The notes under the pieces are model-generated. The model worked only from the letters and a program-made list of their open reading frames with translations, did not search any database and was not told where the DNA came from. Shown piece after piece: positions 7,240 through 8,723 of a stretch of 8,723 nucleotides of DNA (the first letter of the stretch is position 1; the number at the start of each line of letters is the position of its first letter). The stretch lies in contig CAKUNY010000082.1 of assembly GCA_934668605.1 (NCBI GenBank), positions 1 through 8,723 on the forward strand, written 5' to 3'. This DNA is from an uncultured Oscillospiraceae bacterium (lineage in GTDB: Bacteria > Bacillota > Clostridia > Oscillospirales > Oscillospiraceae). Position numbers and translations under genes: made by a program.

Positions 7240-7268
7240 AAAAAAGGAGCCCAATGGGCTCCTTTTTT
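7240..7268 (-). terminator. Bidirectional rho-independent terminator, serving the symporter gene
   Basis: AAAAAAGGAGCCC at 7240-7252 pairs perfectly with GGGCTCCTTTTTT at 7256-7268 around an AAT loop. This gives a 7-bp GC-rich core flanked by A/T runs, so a U-tract forms in either direction. On the - strand it lies 60 nt beyond the symporter stop, where its terminator would be expected. On the + strand it would catch any read-through from the cobalamin operon. Confidence 0.88.
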
Positions 7269-7328
7269 CGCAGTGGTTTCTCAGGCATATGCACAAAGCA
7301 ATGGGGGAATCGGGGAAAAAGCGGAGCA

Positions 7329-8723
7329 TCAGCCTTTGTCCTTCATATAAAGCGGGTTGCGGGAGAACCAGGTATCGATGATCCGGTAGGGAGACTTCGG
7401 CGTGATGAGGCTCACCACAACGGTCAGAACCAGCGAGACAATGACGCCGATGACGATCGGCTCCATGCCCATCTTCCAGTTGACAACACCCATGCCGTTG
7501 AGCAGGTATGTGGCAAGGCCGCCGACCATACCGGCCAGAGCGCCCCATTCGTTGGCGCGCATCCAGTAAAGGCCGAGCATCAGGGGGATGTAGAATGCGG
7601 AAACCATGCCGCCGACCGCATAAATAACGACGTTCTGGAGGTTATCGGGCGGGGTCAGGGACAGGACGAAAATAACCAGCGTAATGATGATGGTGGAAGC
7701 CGTGGTCAGGTTCTTCATGGTCTTGGGCTTTGCGTCGGGCTTGATGACGGACTGATACAGATCCTTCACGACGGCAGCGCTCATAACGATAACCATGGTA
7801 CCGACCGTAGACTGCAAGGCGCCGACAACGCCGGCCAGCGTGAGGCCCGCGACCCAATGCGGCAGCGCAGCGACTGCGAGCGTGGGAAGCGCATAGTCGG
7901 AGACGGCCAGGTCGGGGAATGCGTTGCGGATGGTACCGGCCAGCAGCGACAGGCTGAGGCTCCAGACCGCGACGAGCACGACGCCGATCTTGATGGCGGT
8001 GTTCATCTTGCGGGTGCTGTTATAGGACATGCAGCCGATAACGGCGTGCGGATAGCCGGGATTGAAGAAGCCGAACGTCAGGAAGTAGCTCAGAACCAGC
8101 AGCGGGCTGTAGAGCGCCTTGCCGGAGACGAGGTCCGGGTTCATTTCCGCGAGGTTGCGGAACGCCTGCTCGCCGCCGCAGTAGCCGAAGCCGAGGAACA
8201 GCAGCAGGAAGCACGCCAGCGTCATGACGCAGCCCTGAATGACGGTTGCTGCCGCAACGCCCTGCAGGCCGCTGAACGCGGCGAGGACCATGACGACAAT
8301 GGTGAACGCCAAAAGGCCGACCCAGTACGGGATACCGGTCATGACCTCAAAGAGACGGCCGCCGCCGATGAACTGCGAGGCGGTGTAGTAGCCGACGAAG
8401 ACGAGCAGAACCAGAGACGCAATGACAGCGAGAAGCTTATTGTTGTTGTAGCGGTCAAACAGCAGGCCGACAAAGGACGAAACCTTCGAGCGGCGCGAGA
8501 CGATCGCAACCTTTTTGCCGATGACGCCGAGCACCATCAGATTCATGAGCATCTGGCCGGGAACAACTGCCGCCCAGGAAAGGCCGCCGCTGTAGATCTT
8601 GCCGGGGGAGCCGACGAAGGTGCCAGCCGAACAGATGCCGGCCGCGACCATCATCGCAACGAGCAGCGCACCCATGGCGCGTCCGCCGGTATAGAAGTTG
8701 TCGGTGAATTCGCCCTTCTGCTT
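7329..8723 (-). CDS. Sodium:solute symporter (SSS family, PanF-like), N-terminus outside window
   Basis: This is a cytoplasmic-membrane transporter expected to couple Na+ entry to solute uptake. The frame stays open to the window edge upstream of the internal ATG at 8675. It reads KQKGEFTDNFYTGGRAMGA, the conserved region after the first membrane helix of SSS proteins (..E.F..GGR..G). The true start is therefore beyond 8723. About 464 residues are visible, with roughly eleven to twelve hydrophobic segments. That is consistent with a 13-helix protein of about 500 aa that lacks only the first helix. Motifs are AGICSAGTFVGSPGKIY, YYTASQFIGGGRLFE, FGFFNPGYPHAVIGCMSY, LAGVVGALQSTVGT and SAAVVKDLYQ. 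The PHAV..CMSY segment and overall layout are closest to the pantothenate symporter PanF, but substrate cannot be read from sequence and other organic acids or amino acids are possible. The stop is TGA at 7331-7329. Codons are strongly biased to TTC/AAG/AAC/ATC forms compared with the cob genes, suggesting higher expression. Confidence 0.9.
   Translation of the reverse strand, partial: KQKGEFTDNFYTGGRAMGALLVAMMVAAGICSAGTFVGSPGKIYSGGLSWAAVVPGQMLMNLMVLGVIGKKVAIVSRRSKVSSFVGLLFDRYNNNKLLAVIASLVLLVFVGYYTASQFIGGGRLFEVMTGIPYWVGLLAFTIVVMVLAAFSGLQGVAAATVIQGCVMTLACFLLLFLGFGYCGGEQAFRNLAEMNPDLVSGKALYSPLLVLSYFLTFGFFNPGYPHAVIGCMSYNSTRKMNTAIKIGVVLVAVWSLSLSLLAGTIRNAFPDLAVSDYALPTLAVAALPHWVAGLTLAGVVGALQSTVGTMVIVMSAAVVKDLYQSVIKPDAKPKTMKNLTTASTIIITLVIFVLSLTPPDNLQNVVIYAVGGMVSAFYIPLMLGLYWMRANEWGALAGMVGGLATYLLNGMGVVNWKMGMEPIVIGVIVSLVLTVVVSLITPKSPYRIIDTWFSRNPLYMKDKG

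Noticed and set aside
7136..7381. An 81-codon + strand open frame as an intact small gene
   Set aside because: Its first part is transposase C-terminus, its middle is a terminator hairpin and its end is antisense to the symporter 3' end. It is a chance read-through of a pseudogene.
1..8723. Cobalamin riboswitch, CRISPR array, tRNA/rRNA, toxin-antitoxin or phage-defence genes
   Set aside because: None is supported. There is no repeat-spacer pattern and no leader region, since the operon's 5' end is outside the window. All substantial frames are accounted for by biosynthesis and transport genes.

Overview
The window is a GC-rich stretch of bacterial chromosome. It is mostly the 3' part of an anaerobic cobalamin (vitamin B12) biosynthesis operon on the + strand, followed by a convergent sodium:solute symporter on the - strand. 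The cob/cbi genes are the anaerobic type (CbiG, CbiH, CbiE/CbiT, CbiP). Ribosome binding sites are strong GGAGG-type sites and the genes are tightly packed. Together these suggest a GC-rich member of the Clostridia, perhaps a gut Oscillospirales/Ruminococcaceae relative. That taxonomic guess is inference from gene style only.

Positions 1-6855 hold six consecutive + strand genes that overlap or lie within 9 nt of each other. They are cbiG (5' end outside the window), cbiH/cobJ, a three-domain fusion of precorrin-6A reductase (CobK/CbiJ) with CbiE and CbiT, cbiB, a threonine-phosphate decarboxylase (cobD of the Salmonella nomenclature) and cbiP/cobQ. In pathway order, CbiH makes the C17 methylation and ring contraction and CbiG opens the resulting lactone. 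The fusion protein then carries out the reduction, C15 methylation/decarboxylation and C5 methylation that lead to cobalt-precorrin-8. Later, CbiP amidates the corrin side chains, CobD makes the aminopropanol phosphate, and CbiB attaches it. The remaining pathway genes (for example cbiK/L/C/D/F, cbiA, cobU/S/T) are not in the window, and some probably lie upstream.

Positions 6856-7328 are a 473-bp convergent intergenic region. It holds a long imperfect hairpin (likely the operon terminator), a stretch with no recognisable gene but a 10-bp inverted repeat, a frameshifted C-terminal scrap of an IS3-family transposase, and a very regular bidirectional rho-independent terminator.

Positions 7329-8723 hold, on the - strand, a PanF-like member of the SSS sodium:solute symporter family. 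Its N-terminus runs off the window.

I did not find an undescribed defence, mobile or regulatory system. The most notable items are the CobK-CbiE-CbiT fusion and the decayed transposase abutting a terminator between the two convergent units.
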